Shown piece by piece: positions 5,954 through 7,307 of a DNA stretch of 7,307 nucleotides. Made by a program: the position numbers and the translations under genes. The stretch is from Caryophanales bacterium UBA1424 (GTDB taxonomy: Bacteria > Bacillota_I > Bacilli_A > RFN20 > CAG-826): the NCBI GenBank assembly GCA_002329705.1, contig DCUC01000017.1, positions 11,284 through 18,590 of the forward strand, in the 5' to 3' direction. Each line of letters begins with the position of its first letter. Position 1 is the first letter of the stretch. The notes beneath the pieces are model-generated. The model did no database searches, was not told where the DNA came from, and was given only the letters and a program-made list of their open reading frames with translations.

Positions 5954-6427
5954 ATGACTTACGGATTAGTTCTATCAATTATTGGCGCAGCTCTGGCTGC
6001 AGGTTTGGCGGGCATCGGCTCGGCTGTCGGCGTTTCCATCGCCGGGCGTTCAGCGACAGGAGTCCTGGCTGAAAAACCGAATCTTTTCGGAAGTGTTTTG
6101 GTGTTGCAGGCTTTGCCTGGCACGCAGGGCATCTACGGCTTTTTGATGGCGGTTTTAATTTTGCAAAAGGTCGGCCTTTTAGGCGGTCAAGCCGTCCCGT
6201 TAGATGATTGGCAGGGCTGGGCTTTTCTCGGCGCCGCCATTCCTATCGCCCTCGTCGGTTTACTTTCGGGAATAGCCCAGGGCAAAGTGGCCGCGACGTC
6301 GATTTTGATGACCGGAAAGCGTCCCGAAATGGCAACGCGCGGCATCACGATGACGGCCTTGGTTGAAACTTACGCCATTCTCGCCCTCCTGGTCAGCATC
6401 CTCATGTACGCTGCGGTCGCCGTTTAG
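5954..6427 (+). CDS. ntpK: V-type ATPase ring subunit K (proteolipid, 4 TM), probable Na+-binding
   Basis: This subunit forms the membrane rotor ring that carries ions. At 157 residues with four membrane helices (about 4-31, 44-72, 88-118 and 128-157) it is the double-hairpin form, like the 156-residue E. hirae NtpK. Both hairpins have small-residue faces. The ion carboxylate is Glu138 in VETYAIL. The first hairpin has LPGTQGIYGF (54-63) with no acidic residue, so there is one site per four helices. Leu54, Thr57, Gln58, Gln109 (SGIAQGK) and Glu138 match the five known Na+ ligands of E. hirae NtpK (Leu61, Thr64, Gln65, Gln110, Glu139), which predicts Na+ coupling. The start is ATG at 5954, seven bases after AGGAGA (5941-5946), giving the family's normal N-terminus. 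The frame is open 13 codons further upstream, but that stretch overlaps the ntpI end and is not used. Confidence 0.96.
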   Translation: MTYGLVLSIIGAALAAGLAGIGSAVGVSIAGRSATGVLAEKPNLFGSVLVLQALPGTQGIYGFLMAVLILQKVGLLGGQAVPLDDWQGWAFLGAAIPIALVGLLSGIAQGKVAATSILMTGKRPEMATRGITMTALVETYAILALLVSILMYAAVAV

Positions 6428-6437
6428 GAGCACATGC

Positions 6438-7058
6438 ATGTCAATCTACGATAAAATCATCAATAAAGGACGAGCTGAAAGCGATTCAATTCGCCAGGAT
6501 GCCGAGCGCGAATCCAAGGCAATCGAACACACCATCGTCGCCGAAGCCGAACGCGAAGCGGCACTTTTGCTTGCAAAAGCTGATGAAAATGTAGCGACTT
6601 CAATCGCCCAGGCTGAAGCTCTCAGCGAACTCGAGAAAAGGCAATCGGTGGCGGCTTTAAAAAATAAGTCCATCGATGAGATTTTTAATGCTGTCTTGGA
6701 TCACTTCAAAAGTCTGAAAGGTTCGGATCTTCTGTCTTTTGTCGTCAAACAAATTCAGGACGAAAAGATAAAAGGCGATGAAATAATGCGTGTCAACGCT
6801 CGCGATTATGAACGCTACCGCCTCGCTCTTTCATCGCAAGATCTCGCTCATAATGTCGTCCTCGATCGCTTAAATAAAGCGCTTGGAAAAGACTATCATC
6901 TCGTCTTGGAAGATGTTTCTTCAAACGAAGAAGAAGGTTTCCTGCTGCTGGGCGACACTTACGATCTTAATTTTAGCGTCAAGCCGATTCTTGACCGCTT
7001 GCGCAAACGCAAAGAAAAAGAGTTATTCGCATCGCTTTTTGAAAATGAAGGAGAATGA
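6438..7058 (+). CDS. ntpE: V-type ATPase peripheral-stalk subunit E
   Basis: This 206-residue protein has a long charged N-terminal coiled coil (about 5-85, rich in Ala and Glu). A compact C-terminal domain follows, ending in EEGFLLLGDTYDLNFSVKPILDRLRKRKEKELFASLF. This corresponds to the subunit E ending, where a glycine-containing strand pair is followed by a basic helix and a terminal LF. Subunit E pairs with the small coiled-coil subunit to form the outer stalk, and its C-terminal domain binds the catalytic A/B head. The glycine strand is less conserved than usual, so position in the operon adds weight. The start is ATG at 6438, seven bases after AGGAG (6426-6430), which overlaps the ntpK stop. 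The frame is open upstream to 6363, but that part overlaps ntpK and has no RBS. Another ATG at 6434 is out of frame. Confidence 0.9.
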   Translation: MSIYDKIINKGRAESDSIRQDAERESKAIEHTIVAEAEREAALLLAKADENVATSIAQAEALSELEKRQSVAALKNKSIDEIFNAVLDHFKSLKGSDLLSFVVKQIQDEKIKGDEIMRVNARDYERYRLALSSQDLAHNVVLDRLNKALGKDYHLVLEDVSSNEEEGFLLLGDTYDLNFSVKPILDRLRKRKEKELFASLFENEGE

Positions 7059-7307
7059 TGACTGACTATACTTTCGCCAGCGCCTTGCTCAGCACGAAGT
7101 CTGCCAGCCTTCTTAATAAGGCTCAATTTCGTGAATTGCGAAATGCCGATGATGACGGGTTTATTTTAAAACTGCAGTCGTTTGGCTACGGAGTGGGCGA
7201 GCAGCCGAAAGCGGTGGAAGCAATTGTCGGCGCAGAAGTTTTGAAACTAAAAAGAGAACTTTCCGAGATCATGCCAAACGACGATTTGGCGCCGTATTTT
7301 TTTACCA
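7058..7307 (+). CDS. ntpC: V-type ATPase subunit C (d subunit), N-terminus only, cut by window edge
   Basis: The frame stays open from 7058 to the window end (83 full codons), so only the beginning is present. Subunit C (AC39/d family) is the funnel-shaped socket linking the central axle to the top of the K ring. The start reads MTDYTFASALLSTKSASLLN, then KAQFRELRNADD and LQSFGYG. This resembles the family N-terminus, a Tyr-containing start, a helix with LL, then an FxxL segment and an L..tGYG-like turn. The match is moderate and the call relies largely on order, since ntpC follows ntpE in E. hirae. AAGGAG at 7048-7053 favours the ATG at 7058 (four-base spacing) over the adjacent in-frame ATG at 7055 (one-base spacing). 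The start shares one base with the ntpE stop (TGATG), so the genes are coupled. Confidence 0.8.
   Translation, partial: MTDYTFASALLSTKSASLLNKAQFRELRNADDDGFILKLQSFGYGVGEQPKAVEAIVGAEVLKLKRELSEIMPNDDLAPYFFT

Noticed and set aside
6446..6673. Minus-strand open frame rich in Ser and Ala opposite ntpE
   Set aside because: It mirrors the Ala/Glu-rich coiled coil of ntpE; there is no independent evidence of coding.

Overview
The window reads left to right on the + strand and is densely packed. It holds nine genes, seven of them complete, and no intergenic gap exceeds about 110 bases. The G+C content looks moderate to low. TGA serves as a stop (mnmG, ntpE) and every tryptophan I checked is TGG, so the genetic code is standard. 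The gene set suggests a Bacillota-type bacterium. The cluster mnmG-rsmG-parA is the classic oriC-proximal cluster, and the V-type ATPase operon has the Enterococcus hirae gene order. A standard-code relative of the mollicutes (Acholeplasma/Izemoplasma/RF39-like) or another anaerobic Bacillota would fit, but that placement is inference only.

Region 1 (1-2169) has the 3' three quarters of mnmG (tRNA wobble-uridine modification FAD enzyme) and rsmG (16S rRNA m7G methyltransferase). They are translationally coupled by an ATGA overlap. Region 2 (2170-3603) has a soj-type parA ATPase followed by a small protein with a PucR/CdaR-type C-terminal helix-turn-helix. The latter sits where parB (spo0J) is usually found; no parB, noc or parS site is visible. 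Both genes lack a well-placed Shine-Dalgarno sequence and have promoter-like hexamers ending just before the ATG, which suggests leaderless mRNAs. A perfect inverted repeat sits between the -35 and -10 boxes proposed for the second gene.

Region 3 (3604-7307) is the start of a V-type (A/V) ATPase operon in the order ntpF-I-K-E-C: peripheral stalk subunit, membrane stator subunit a/I, ion-binding ring subunit K, peripheral stalk subunit E, and the N-terminus of the central-stalk adaptor subunit C. Genes overlap or lie within 10 bases of each other, each with a good ribosome binding site. The operon has its own extended -10 promoter, preceded by two abutting perfect palindromes, one of them covering the likely -35 box. 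The catalytic genes (expected ntpG-A-B-D) should lie just downstream. Subunit K has all five residues known to bind Na+ in E. hirae NtpK, so the enzyme is predicted to move Na+ rather than H+.

I do not see a clearly new biological system. The points most worth checking are the parA/HTH pair without parB, the operator-like palindromes, and the predicted Na+ specificity.
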